64,000 nt of DNA, from NCBI RefSeq assembly GCF_902832885.1, contig NZ_CADFDK010000002.1:1-64000 (forward strand). The letters run 5' to 3'. Position 1 is the first letter of the stretch; each line of letters begins with the position of its first letter. Below are positions 17,226 through 25,465 of this stretch, one piece after another. Source of the DNA: Burkholderia seminalis DSM 23518. Lineage in GTDB: Bacteria; Pseudomonadota; Gammaproteobacteria; Burkholderiales; Burkholderiaceae. The position numbers were made by a program, and so were the translations under genes. The notes under the pieces are model-generated. The model did no database searches, was not told the origin of the DNA, and saw only the letters and a program-made list of their open reading frames with translations.

Positions 17226-18665
17226 ATGTCCACACGCGTGACCTATCAAACCGCCTCCGTCGCCGATCGTCGTACCGGCTCGGCCCTCAATCTGTTCTAC
17301 CGGGAAGCCGGCCAGAAGGACGCGCCCGCGGTGCTGCTGCTGCACGGTTTCCCGACTTCGAGCCATCAGTATCGCGGGCTGATCGAGCGTCTCGCCGACA
17401 AGTACCGGGTGATCGCGCCGGACCTGCCCGGTTTCGGTTTCTCCGACGCCCCGGAAGCGAAGGCGTTCGGCTACACCTTCGACCATCTCGCGGAAGTGAT
17501 CGAGCGCTTTACCGACACGCTCGGCCTGACGCGCTACGCGCTGTACGTTTTCGATTACGGCGCGCCGGTGGGCTTCCGTCTGGCTGCGTCGCGCCCGGAT
17601 CGCGTGTCCGCACTCGTCTCGCAGAATGGCAACGCGTACGAGGAAGGCCTGAGCGACGGCTGGAATCCGATGCGTGCATACTGGCAGAACCCGTCCGATG
17701 CGAACCGTGAGCAACTGCGCGGTTTCCTGACGGCCGGTACCACGCAGTTCCAGTACCGGCATGGCGAGGCGGATACGTCGCACATTGCGCCGGAGAGCTA
17801 CACGCTCGACCAGCACTTCCTCGACCGCGCGGGTAACGACGAGATCCAGCTCGACCTGTTCGCCGACTACAAGGCGAACGTCGCGGCCTATCCGCGCTTC
17901 CACGAATACTTCCGCACGCATCGTCCGCCGACGCTGGCGGTGTGGGGCAAGAACGATCCGTTTTTCCTGCCGGCGGGAGCCGAGGCGTTCAAGCGCGATA
18001 TCCCCGATGCCGAGGTGCATCTCGTCGATGGCGGTCATTTCCCGCTCGAGTCGCATCTGGACGAAGTGGCCGGCATCATTCGCGCATTCTTCGCGCGCAC
18101 GCTGGACGTCGCACAAGGTCAGGCGCTGTTTGGCGCACTGGACGACGTGTCTGCGTCGGCGGAGGCCCAGCCGCTGTTCGACGCGATGCGCGGCGTATTC
18201 GGTTTCGTGCCGAATCTCGGCCACGCGCTTGCGGTCGAGCCACCGGTGCTGTCGGCTTACCTGCAGTGGCTCCATGCTCTCGGTGCGACGTCCCTCGATG
18301 CGGTGGCGCAGCAGGTCGCAATGGCGGCCGCGAGCCGCGTGAATGCCGCGGACTACGGCGTGGCCGTCCACGCGACGCTGGCCGGCAAGCTCGGTGCCGC
18401 CGCGGACGTGGTCGACGCGTTGCGTACCGGCAGCGCGCTTGCCGATCCGAAGCTCGAAGCGGTGCGCCAGTTCGCGACAGCCATCGCATCGAAGCGCACG
18501 CAGGTATCGGATAGCGACGTGAACGCGCTGAAGGCGGCGGGCTTCGACCGCCGCGCGGCGGTGGCGATTGCGATGGCCGTGGCCGGCAAGACGCTCGTCA
18601 ATACGGTCGCGCACCTGTCGAAGATCGAGATCGATGCGGGTTTCCTGCCGGACGCCGCTGCCTGA
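17226..18665 (+). CDS. Alpha/beta hydrolase fused to a CMD-type domain
   Basis: A 479-residue two-domain protein. Residues 1-290 are an alpha/beta hydrolase of the haloalkane-dehalogenase/epoxide-hydrolase type: LLLHGFPTSS oxyanion region, LYVFDYGAPVG with Asp110 in the nucleophile position, and a C-terminal GGHFPLESH histidine. Residues 300-479 are a CMD/AhpD-like domain (VFGFVPNLGHALAVEPPVL, VSDSDVNALKAAGFDRR). In the CMD active-site block the two cysteines are lost (VNAADYGVAVH, 372-382), so this half should not be a peroxidase. It is controlled by the divergent TetR. Substrate unknown. Confidence 0.88.
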   Translation: MSTRVTYQTASVADRRTGSALNLFYREAGQKDAPAVLLLHGFPTSSHQYRGLIERLADKYRVIAPDLPGFGFSDAPEAKAFGYTFDHLAEVIERFTDTLGLTRYALYVFDYGAPVGFRLAASRPDRVSALVSQNGNAYEEGLSDGWNPMRAYWQNPSDANREQLRGFLTAGTTQFQYRHGEADTSHIAPESYTLDQHFLDRAGNDEIQLDLFADYKANVAAYPRFHEYFRTHRPPTLAVWGKNDPFFLPAGAEAFKRDIPDAEVHLVDGGHFPLESHLDEVAGIIRAFFARTLDVAQGQALFGALDDVSASAEAQPLFDAMRGVFGFVPNLGHALAVEPPVLSAYLQWLHALGATSLDAVAQQVAMAAASRVNAADYGVAVHATLAGKLGAAADVVDALRTGSALADPKLEAVRQFATAIASKRTQVSDSDVNALKAAGFDRRAAVAIAMAVAGKTLVNTVAHLSKIEIDAGFLPDAAA

Positions 18666-18677
18666 CCTGCTGCGGCG

Positions 18678-18699
18678 GGGCGGCCGTAAATGGCCGCCC
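18678..18699 (+). terminator. Likely terminator hairpin after hydrolase-CMD gene
   Basis: GGGCGGCC and GGCCGCCC form a perfect 8-bp stem with a six-base loop, 13 bp after the stop codon. There is no T-run, so Rho independence is uncertain. Confidence 0.5.
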
Positions 18700-18826
18700 G
18701 GCAAGCAGCCTCGAGGATCGAGAGCGTGTCGGGTAGTCAGCTCGACCGCGCGCGACGCGGCCGCGATGATCCCGGACACACGCCGGATCGTTTCGACGGG
18801 ATCGCCTTGCTGGCGCATCTCGCTAT

Positions 18827-18856
18827 CGACGGCGGGCCAGATGCGGCCCGCCGTCG
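18827..18856. terminator. Second hairpin between convergent genes
   Basis: A perfect 12-bp stem (CGACGGCGGGCC with GGCCCGCCGTCG, loop AGATGC) lies between the hydrolase-CMD gene and the convergent MFS gene. It probably ends one or both transcripts; no T-run is seen. Confidence 0.5.
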
Positions 18857-18915
18857 GTTGACCGATCGCCGCCGCCGGCCCGACTTTTTCACGTCGGCCC
18901 GCCGGTCGCGCGTGC

Positions 18916-20262
18916 CTATTCGGTCTCCAGCGTCGACGCACCGGGGACGACGTGCGAGGGACCCGGTCGAAGCACGATCAACAGCGCACCTGCCGCCATC
19001 AGGCTCGATAGCATATAGAGTGCCGGCGTCGTCGAATGGATCGTATCGTGGACCCAACCGATGAAATACGGACTGACGAAGCCGGCGATCTGCCCGAGCG
19101 AATTGATCAGTGCGACTCCGGCCGCGGGTGGGCGATTGGGCAGCGACGACGTGAATGGCCAGAACATCGCGATGCCGGTCAGCGTGCCTGCGGTCGCCAG
19201 CGTCAGGCCGACGATCGACAGGATCATGTCGCCGCCCGCGCCGCCCGTGAGCAAGAGTCCCAGAAAGCCGATCAACAACGGCACCCCGAGATGCAGACGG
19301 CGCTCCTGGCGGAAGTCGGCGGAACGGCCGACGACGACCATCGAGATACTCGCCGCAAGATAGGGCACCGCGCTTGCGAGGCCGATCTGGCCCGGCTTCG
19401 TGACGCCGAGCGCGTGAATGATCGTCGGCAGCCAGAAGTTCATCGCGTAGGCGCCCATCTGGATGCAGAAGTACACGAAGCCGAGCGACAGGACTGTTCG
19501 GTCGAACAGCACATGGCTCGTCGAGCCTGTCGGGTGTGCGGGCAGGGCACGCGTACGCGCGTCTCTGTCGAGATCCTCGCGGACCATCTGCTTTTCGGCA
19601 TCAGTCAGCCAGGACACCTGTTCGACGCGATCGCGCAGCACGAACAGCAGCAGGATGCCGAACAGGACGGTCGGCGCGCCCTGCAGCAGATAAAGCCACT
19701 GCCACGCGGACAGGCCGCCGCGACCGCCGGCGAAATAATCGAGCATCCAGCCGGACAACGGTCCGCCGACCGCGCCTGACACCGGAATCGAAACCAGAAA
19801 CAGCGACAATACCCGGCCGCGATGCTTGGTCGAGAACCATTGCTCGAGATACAGCACGATGCTCGGAAAGAAGCCGGCTTCCGCCACGCCAGTCAGAAAT
19901 CGCAGCGCATAGAACGATGCGGGTGTCTTCACCGACAGCAGGGCGGCTGACAGCGTGCCCCATGAAAGCATCAGGATGCACATCCAGCGGCGCGGCGACA
20001 CGCGGCGCAATACCAGGCTGCTCGGCACGCCTGCACACACATATCCGACGAAGAATACGCCGGCACCGATCCCGAACGCCGTGTTGCTCATTCGGAGTTG
20101 ATCGAGCATCTGCAGCTTGGCAAAGCCGACGTTGATGCGATCGAGATAGTTGCACATGTAGCAGATGAACAGGATCGGGATGATGCGTAGCGTCGCGGTT
20201 CGATACGCGCGCTCGAGCGCGGCCGGCCGATGCGTCGGCGATGATGAAAAGGCGGGGGACAT
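18916..20262 (-). CDS. MFS transporter, anion:cation symporter (ACS) type
   Basis: A 448-residue major facilitator with about 12 membrane segments. ACS-family marks are ICYMCNYLDRINVGFAKLQM in the first helix region, RFLTGVAEAGFFPSIVLYLEQWF, and the central cytoplasmic loop ending DAEKQMVREDLDRD. Relatives carry organic acids such as tartrate, phthalate or hexuronates. The start at 20262 has GGAG upstream and excludes a longer frame through the intergenic gap. It is the third gene of the leftward group oxygenase, dehydrogenase-like protein, carrier, so it may move the cluster's acid substrate or product. Confidence 0.92.
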   Translation of the reverse strand: MSPAFSSSPTHRPAALERAYRTATLRIIPILFICYMCNYLDRINVGFAKLQMLDQLRMSNTAFGIGAGVFFVGYVCAGVPSSLVLRRVSPRRWMCILMLSWGTLSAALLSVKTPASFYALRFLTGVAEAGFFPSIVLYLEQWFSTKHRGRVLSLFLVSIPVSGAVGGPLSGWMLDYFAGGRGGLSAWQWLYLLQGAPTVLFGILLLFVLRDRVEQVSWLTDAEKQMVREDLDRDARTRALPAHPTGSTSHVLFDRTVLSLGFVYFCIQMGAYAMNFWLPTIIHALGVTKPGQIGLASAVPYLAASISMVVVGRSADFRQERRLHLGVPLLIGFLGLLLTGGAGGDMILSIVGLTLATAGTLTGIAMFWPFTSSLPNRPPAAGVALINSLGQIAGFVSPYFIGWVHDTIHSTTPALYMLSSLMAAGALLIVLRPGPSHVVPGASTLETE

Positions 20263-20315
20263 GTCGAATTCTCCGTGCAGGAAGCGGGCCGGAAGTGACC
20301 GGTTGCCGCGTGCAT

Positions 20316-21251
20316 TCAGTGGCGTAGCGACGGAATCGCGTCGAGGATCTGCGGCGGGTACGCCGGACGGTCCGGCATCGCGTCTTGCGGCGGGTGGCGA
20401 AGCAGCAGCGACACCGCGTTTGCAGCCGCGCGCGCCTCGAGGTCGACCTCGAGGCCGGCCGGCAGGTCCATGTGCACCGGCAGGCCGATCTCGTACAGCA
20501 CGGCCGGGCCGTCCCCCACGCGGGCACGGGTGAGCAGACCGGGAAAGCCGGTCAGTGCGCTCGCGTGCGCGGCCAGCAGCGGCGCGAGGTCGCCGCCTGC
20601 GAGGACCGTATCGAACCCGTCCGGCTCGACGATGAACCGCTCGATCGCCTGCTCGACCAGCAGATGCTCGAGCTGAACGTCCGGGTACTGCAACGCGGTC
20701 TCGGACACGATGTCGCGCCACATCCCCATCACGTCCAGGCGATCCGACCGGTCGACCGAGGTCAGGCGTCGTGAGCGAGCGCCGGCCAGCCTGAAGGCCC
20801 GGTGCGCGAGGCGACGGATGTCGCTCTCCGTATAGCGCTGCGTATACCAGCCCACGAGCTCGCGTTCGCCCGCGACGACGCCGCTCGTATGCGTGTTCTT
20901 CGTGCCGCGCGACGCATCGCCCAGAATCAGGCAATCCGTTGCGCGTGCATGCCGCGTGGACACGGGAGAAAACCGCTTCAGCTCCGCCGGGATGGAGATC
21001 GCATGAAGTTCGGTATGCAGCCCGGCTACCTTGGCGAATGCGGCGACGGCCGTCGCATGTCTCGCGCCGGGTGTGGCAAGCACGATGTCCGATTCGAAAC
21101 AGGCCGAATACGCGCCGTCATCGGGCGTGCCCGCGTCGACGCACGTGTAGTCGAGCGCGCCGTTGCGCGACTTGAGATCGTCGAGCAGCGCGATCACGTG
21201 ACGGACGAGCGGGGCGGCGCGATTCGCGCCGGGAATGATCAGGATATGCAT
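20316..21251 (-). CDS. Degenerate isopropylmalate/isocitrate dehydrogenase-like protein
   Basis: A 311-residue protein that follows the isopropylmalate-dehydrogenase fold in outline. The central block YTESDIRRLAHRAFRLA, then VDRSDRLDVMGMWRDIV, YPDVQLEHLLVEQAIERFI and ALTGFPGLL are recognisable. Key positions differ from working enzymes: VDK is VDR, the VDNAA Asp is Glu, FGDILSD reads GGDLAPL, and the HGSAPDIAG nucleotide-binding motif is missing (LPVHMDLPAG). It is also shorter than the usual 350-360 residues. It may be a non-redox or altered-cofactor enzyme. It sits between the oxygenase and the MFS carrier, on the same strand. Confidence 0.75.
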   Translation of the reverse strand: MHILIIPGANRAAPLVRHVIALLDDLKSRNGALDYTCVDAGTPDDGAYSACFESDIVLATPGARHATAVAAFAKVAGLHTELHAISIPAELKRFSPVSTRHARATDCLILGDASRGTKNTHTSGVVAGERELVGWYTQRYTESDIRRLAHRAFRLAGARSRRLTSVDRSDRLDVMGMWRDIVSETALQYPDVQLEHLLVEQAIERFIVEPDGFDTVLAGGDLAPLLAAHASALTGFPGLLTRARVGDGPAVLYEIGLPVHMDLPAGLEVDLEARAAANAVSLLLRHPPQDAMPDRPAYPPQILDAIPSLRH

Positions 21252-21276
21252 GATGAGAGACCTGTGCCGTTGGCGG

Positions 21277-21305
21277 CATGCGTGACGATTGCTGCGTCAC
21301 GCATG
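21277..21305. repeat. Palindrome upstream of dehydrogenase-like gene (copy 1)
   Basis: CATGCGTGACG and CGTCACGCATG form a perfect 11-bp inverted repeat with a 7-base centre, 26 bp upstream of the start codon of the leftward gene. It shares the CGTCACGC half with the palindrome at 21382-21408. It could be an operator or an mRNA-stabilising stem-loop. Confidence 0.6.
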
Positions 21306-21381
21306 ACGAAAGACCGAGGGGACTGGCGTGGGACGAAGGAGCGGCAGGGACGCCGATCGCCGGATAGGCGAGGGCGTGCTG

Positions 21382-21408
21382 CGTCACGCGCGCGGTACGC
21401 GCGTGACG
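21382..21408. repeat. Palindrome upstream of dehydrogenase-like gene (copy 2)
   Basis: CGTCACGCGCG and CGCGCGTGACG form a perfect 11-bp inverted repeat with a 5-base centre, between the oxygenase stop and the next gene. The CGTCACGC half recurs from the palindrome at 21277-21305, so the gap carries four related half-sites. Confidence 0.6.
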
Positions 21409-21469
21409 AACCACTCCGGCCTTGGCGATGCAAGGCAGGGTGCGACCGCGACGGCAGTCGATTGGAAAA

Positions 21470-22489
21470 TCAGGCGAGGGCGGCCGATTCCCGGACGAGG
21501 CCGGGCTGTTCCGCGAAGTAGTGGTCGAAGCGGTGCATGCTCGCGTCGTCGCGGAAGCTGTAGGTCTTCAGAAGCCAGCGCTTGAGCGCGTCTTCGTGAT
21601 CGTTGACCTCGATCAGTTCGCGGTTGTGGAGCGCATCCTGATTCGCGAACGAGAACAAGTCGCCGGTGCGGATCTGCACGCGTTCCTTGTTGGCTTTCAC
21701 GATCGCGTTTTTCAGCGACAGCAGTGCGTCGATTGCGCCGAGCGGCGCGCCCGGGGCGTAGGTGGTACGCGTGTCGTAATAACGGAAGCTGTGCGCGTTC
21801 TCGAGGATCACGTGCCGGTCCGACACCGTCTGATTCAGGTTCGAATCACGGGAGTATTCGTCGTACGGCGTGATGAAGTGCGGTTCGCGCAACAAGGCCT
21901 GATGCGCCTCGCTGATGTGATCGAGCAGCGCGCGGCCGTCGAGGAAGCCCGTGTAGATGCGATTGGCGTCGTTGCAACGCATGCCGAGCAGGCTGAGGTA
22001 GTCGGCCCGCACCGGGTGAGCCGTGCGGTCGTTGTGGAAGAACAGTTCGCCGTCCGTTTTCTGCGTCTGGGTCTGGCTATATTTCTTGTGAGCGTAGACG
22101 TCGTGGAAGAAGTCGCCGTTGTTGCGGGTCTGGTACGCGAGCAGCGGGGTCCGCGTCAGTTGGGCGAACAACTCGAGCAGCGCCTCGCCCACGTAGGATT
22201 TCTTCTTCGCGTACTTGTCCTGGACCGGATCATTCTGATCGAAGACCGGAATCGTGTCGTCGAGCGGGACATTGCGCAGCAGATGCGCGTAGCGCTTCTG
22301 GCCGGTTCGTTCGTTGCGGATGGTTTCGCAGACGTTCAGAAAGAAGACCGGAATGCTGCCGTTCTCGACCAAGGCGCCGATACCGCGATGAAACCCCGAG
22401 TAATCCTGGTACGGGCTTTTATCGATTTTTCGTAGCGCGGTCGATAGGTCGCTTTTTTCTTGGTCGGAAAATTCAAACGTCGACTTCAT
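21470..22489 (-). CDS. Clavaminate synthase/TauD-like 2-oxoglutarate Fe(II) oxygenase
   Basis: A 339-residue non-heme iron oxygenase of the clavaminate-synthase-like group, whose known members hydroxylate free amino acids such as arginine or asparagine. The metal triad is readable as His152-Asn-Asp154 (LFFHNDRTAH) and His288 (NQDALHNR). Arg304 in KRWLLKTYS, 16 residues on, fits the 2-oxoglutarate-binding Arg. GAGG precedes the ATG. It is the first gene of a leftward group with a dehydrogenase-like protein and an MFS carrier, and is a good candidate for a tailoring enzyme in a biosynthetic cluster. Confidence 0.88.
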   Translation of the reverse strand: MKSTFEFSDQEKSDLSTALRKIDKSPYQDYSGFHRGIGALVENGSIPVFFLNVCETIRNERTGQKRYAHLLRNVPLDDTIPVFDQNDPVQDKYAKKKSYVGEALLELFAQLTRTPLLAYQTRNNGDFFHDVYAHKKYSQTQTQKTDGELFFHNDRTAHPVRADYLSLLGMRCNDANRIYTGFLDGRALLDHISEAHQALLREPHFITPYDEYSRDSNLNQTVSDRHVILENAHSFRYYDTRTTYAPGAPLGAIDALLSLKNAIVKANKERVQIRTGDLFSFANQDALHNRELIEVNDHEDALKRWLLKTYSFRDDASMHRFDHYFAEQPGLVRESAALA

Positions 22490-23046
22490 AATATCCTCGA
22501 TAAGGTAAGAAACTTCAACGCGAATTTCCAGCCCGGCCGGGCGGGAACACTACATCGCGCCCGGCATGAGGGTTCATGACGGGCACCGAATTCTTTGTTT
22601 CCGTATTCGAGAATTTCTGGTCGCAGGCGAGCCGGTTCCTTGCCAACGGAACGTTCTCCTGGCGGCAGGCGTGCAAAAGCAGTCTGTTTTTAAACAAACA
22701 TTGAATATTTAAATTTGATAATTTAAGGACTGCTTTTTAATGGAATCGTAAAGTTTCGATCCGTTTGATGGTCTTCATCTGGTTTATCTCTCAGGTTCCA
22801 TTGTGGGTGGTTGGTGCGCAACGACGTGGCGCGCTTTATTGGAGTTCAGACTATCACCGGATTGCTGGAGACGTTACTCGAACATTTGTGGGCGTTGAAT
22901 TGTTTCCAATGGGAAACTCTTGAATCGAATCGGCGCGACGAAAAGTCGTACGCATGCCTGATCGACGAGCGACCCGGACGGGCGAATGCGAGGAAGGGGG
23001 GGATTGAGGCGGGGCTGCGAGACAGGGAAGCGCGAGGCAGCGCGGC
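22490..23046. promoter_or_regulatory. Promoter region of the oxygenase operon, no gene
   Basis: About 560 bp without a supported gene. The part 22680-22745 is AT-rich and contains TGTTTTTAAACAAACA (22685-22700), which shares AAACAAAC with the LysR-LeuC intergenic region at 24023-24059. This suggests that the neighbouring LysR protein also controls the oxygenase operon. Confidence 0.4.
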
Positions 23047-23077
23047 GCCAATCGACGCGCGACGGGCGTCGATTGGC
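23047..23077 (-). terminator. Terminator hairpin of the LysR gene
   Basis: A perfect 12-bp stem, GCCAATCGACGC with GCGTCGATTGGC, loop of seven, begins 10 bp beyond the LysR stop codon at 23088. Confidence 0.65.
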
Positions 23078-23087
23078 CGGCGCGTGA

Positions 23088-24008
23088 CTAGTTGCCGAGC
23101 GCGCGCATTTCCGTCGCGAAGAAGCGGGTGAGATCCTGAACGAACATCCGGACACGAGGCGACAGGAAATTGTCTTCGCGATACAGCACGTAGGCCGTGC
23201 GCACTTCGGACGCCCAGTTCGGCAGCAGCTGAACCAGCTCGTTGCTGGCGATGGCGTCCCGCACGACGTAGCGCGGCAGGTAGGCGACGCCGACGCCGGC
23301 GACGGCCGCGTTCAGCAGCGCGACGCTGTTGTTCGAGCGCAGGATGCAGCGCACGCGCGTCTCGAGCTGGCGCTTGCCCTGCCGCAACTGCAGCGCGGTC
23401 GTGTGCGCGGGGCCGCGAAACAGCAGGAACGGGTGTCGAGCGAGATCTTCCGGGCGCGTGACCGGCGGGTGTGCGGCGATGTAATCCGGTGACGCATAGA
23501 TGCCCCAATGGATGTCGGTCAACGCGTGCGTGTTGGTGCCCGGCTGCTCCGGGTTGTCGCGGCTGATCACGATCGCGACGTCGATGTTCTGCTCGCCGAG
23601 ATCGACCATCCGGTCGGTCAGCTCGAGGTCGACCTGGACGTGGATGTTGTTCGAGATGAAACGGCACAGCGTCGGCACGATCGCGTGATTGCCGAAGGTC
23701 ATCGGCGCGACGACACGGAGATTGCCGATCGGCTCTTCGTGATACTGGCGCACGAACGCGTCGGCGCCGCGCACTTCCGCGAGCAATCGCGAACAGTACG
23801 CGTAATAGGTGCGCCCGACCTCCGTGACTTCGATACGCCGGGTCGTACGTTTCAGCAGCGTGACCCCGAGCCCGGTTTCCAGCCGGCTGATCTCCTTGCT
23901 GACGGCCGACTTGGACAGGCCGAGCACTTTCGCCGCCTCCGTGTAGCTCAACGTGTCGACGATCTTCGCGAAGATCGCCATCGAATTCAGTTGATCGAGC
24001 TGATTCAC
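23088..24008 (-). CDS. LysR-family regulator of the aconitase/oxygenase cluster
   Basis: A 306-residue LysR-type regulator. The HTH is at residues 10-65 (LSYTEAAKVLGLSKSAVSKEISRLE); the effector domain is CrgA-like (NLRVVAPMTFGNHAIVPTL). The start is the GTG at 24008, with GGAG seven bases upstream; a much longer frame beyond it crosses the promoter. It is divergent from the LeuC/LeuD pair, and the gap holds an imperfect AAACAAA inverted repeat, so it is the likely pathway-specific regulator. Confidence 0.9.
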   Translation of the reverse strand: MNQLDQLNSMAIFAKIVDTLSYTEAAKVLGLSKSAVSKEISRLETGLGVTLLKRTTRRIEVTEVGRTYYAYCSRLLAEVRGADAFVRQYHEEPIGNLRVVAPMTFGNHAIVPTLCRFISNNIHVQVDLELTDRMVDLGEQNIDVAIVISRDNPEQPGTNTHALTDIHWGIYASPDYIAAHPPVTRPEDLARHPFLLFRGPAHTTALQLRQGKRQLETRVRCILRSNNSVALLNAAVAGVGVAYLPRYVVRDAIASNELVQLLPNWASEVRTAYVLYREDNFLSPRVRMFVQDLTRFFATEMRALGN

Positions 24009-24022
24009 TTCGTTTCTCCATG

Positions 24023-24059
24023 GAAACAAACGCTCGAAATATAAACGATTTGTTTTCGA
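24023..24059. promoter_or_regulatory. Putative LysR binding region
   Basis: GAAACAAACG at the left and CGATTTGTTTTC at the right form an imperfect inverted repeat in the gap between divergent LysR and LeuC-type genes. The arms recur in part upstream of the oxygenase gene near 22690. Confidence 0.45.
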
Positions 24060-24150
24060 CTGTATGCGTGCCGTGTTACTTTTTTTGCATACGACGGCGA
24101 TGCATTCATCGAGGCCGCGCCGATATCCCAATGCCAGAAAAAGGGTGAGC

Positions 24151-25455
24151 ATGAACCACGGACAAACATTGAGCCAGAAGGTATTGGCGAAGGCGAGCGG
24201 TCGGACGCATATCACGCCCGGAGAGGTGATCTGGGCCAAGGTGGACATCCTGATGTCGCACGACCCGTGTTCGCCGGGCGTGATCAGCATCTTCAAGAAG
24301 GAGTTCGGCGCCGACGCGCGCGTATGGGATCCGGCGCGCTTCGTGATGATCCCGGATCACTTCATCTATACGGCCGACGTGCTTGCCAACCAGAACGTCC
24401 GCGTGATGCGGGAGTTCGCGCGCGAGCAGCAGATCAAGTATTTCTATGACGTCGGGACGCCGAAGTATCGCGGCGTCTGCCATATCGGCCTCGCGGAAGG
24501 GGGCCACAACCGGCCGGGCGAAGTGTTGCTCGGCACCGATTCGCACACGGTCACGTCGGGTGCGTTCGGCACCTTCGCGGTCGGCCTCGGGATCACGGAC
24601 GCCGCATTCGCGCTCGGCACGGGCGAGATCCCGTTGAAGGTACCCGACACGATCCGCGTCAACTTTCACGGCGAACTGCCGCGCCATGTCCTCGCGAAAG
24701 ACCTGATTCTCGCCGTGCTCGGCGAACTGACGATCGACGGGGCGACGTATCAGGCGATCGAGTTCGGCGGTGAAGTCACCGATGCGCTGTCGGTCGAAGA
24801 GCGGATGACACTCTGCAACATGGTCGTGGAATGCGGTGCGAAGAACGGGATCATGGTGCCGAATCAGGCAACGCTCGACTATCTCGCCGCGCGTAACGAC
24901 ATCCCGTTCGAGGTCATCACGCCCGACGCGAATGCACGGTATGCGCGCGTACTCGACATCGACGTATCGAAGCTGCAGCCCCTCGTCGCGAAACCGCATT
25001 CGCCGGACAACGTCGACAGCGTCGACAACGTCGGCGATATCCGGATCGAGCAGGCGTACATCGGTTCGTGCACGGGCGGCAAGCTCGAGGATTTCGTCGC
25101 CGCTGCGAAGGTGCTGAAAGGACGCAAGGTCGCCGTGCCGACTTTTGCCGTGCCGGCGACGAAGGAAGTCTTCCATGGCATCGTGACGACCCAGATCGGC
25201 GACACGTCGATCTACTCGATCCTGACCGATTCGGGCGTCACGCTTTCATCCGAGCCGAGTTGCGCGGCGTGCTGCGGCGGCCCGGCCGACACGTTCGGCC
25301 GCGTCAACGAACCGCTGTCGGTGGCGTCCACCACCAACCGGAACTTCGTCGGCCGCATGGGCAACAAGCGCGCCAACATCTACCTCGGTTCCCCCTATAC
25401 GGTGGCCGCGGCCGCGGTGGCCGGCCGGCTCGTCAATCCCAACGCATTTTTGTGA
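24151..25455 (+). CDS. Aconitase-family / 3-isopropylmalate dehydratase large subunit (LeuC-like)
   Basis: A 434-residue [4Fe-4S] hydro-lyase large subunit. The LLGTDSHTVTSGAFG block at about residues 126-140 is the hallmark substrate loop. Cluster ligands are Cys307 (GSCTGGK), Cys371 and Cys374 (CAACCGG). Length fits the HacA/LeuC2 type. The start follows AAGGGTGAG. It would isomerise a 2-substituted malate-type acid together with the small subunit 10 bp downstream. Its location among an oxygenase, carriers and a dehydrogenase-like protein, rather than with leuA/leuB, argues for a dedicated pathway rather than leucine synthesis. Confidence 0.9.
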   Translation: MNHGQTLSQKVLAKASGRTHITPGEVIWAKVDILMSHDPCSPGVISIFKKEFGADARVWDPARFVMIPDHFIYTADVLANQNVRVMREFAREQQIKYFYDVGTPKYRGVCHIGLAEGGHNRPGEVLLGTDSHTVTSGAFGTFAVGLGITDAAFALGTGEIPLKVPDTIRVNFHGELPRHVLAKDLILAVLGELTIDGATYQAIEFGGEVTDALSVEERMTLCNMVVECGAKNGIMVPNQATLDYLAARNDIPFEVITPDANARYARVLDIDVSKLQPLVAKPHSPDNVDSVDNVGDIRIEQAYIGSCTGGKLEDFVAAAKVLKGRKVAVPTFAVPATKEVFHGIVTTQIGDTSIYSILTDSGVTLSSEPSCAACCGGPADTFGRVNEPLSVASTTNRNFVGRMGNKRANIYLGSPYTVAAAAVAGRLVNPNAFL

Positions 25456-25465
25456 GACCCGACAG

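Noticed and set aside
17187-18941. Long open frame of 584 codons on the minus strand opposite the hydrolase-CMD gene
   Set aside because: It is Arg/His/Gly-rich without family motifs, a typical antisense shadow of a high-GC gene. The plus-strand protein has clear domains.
22811-23131. Possible small gene on the plus strand in the oxygenase promoter region
   Set aside because: It overlaps the LysR terminator and the end of the LysR gene, and lacks a ribosome-binding site and protein-like composition in its second half.
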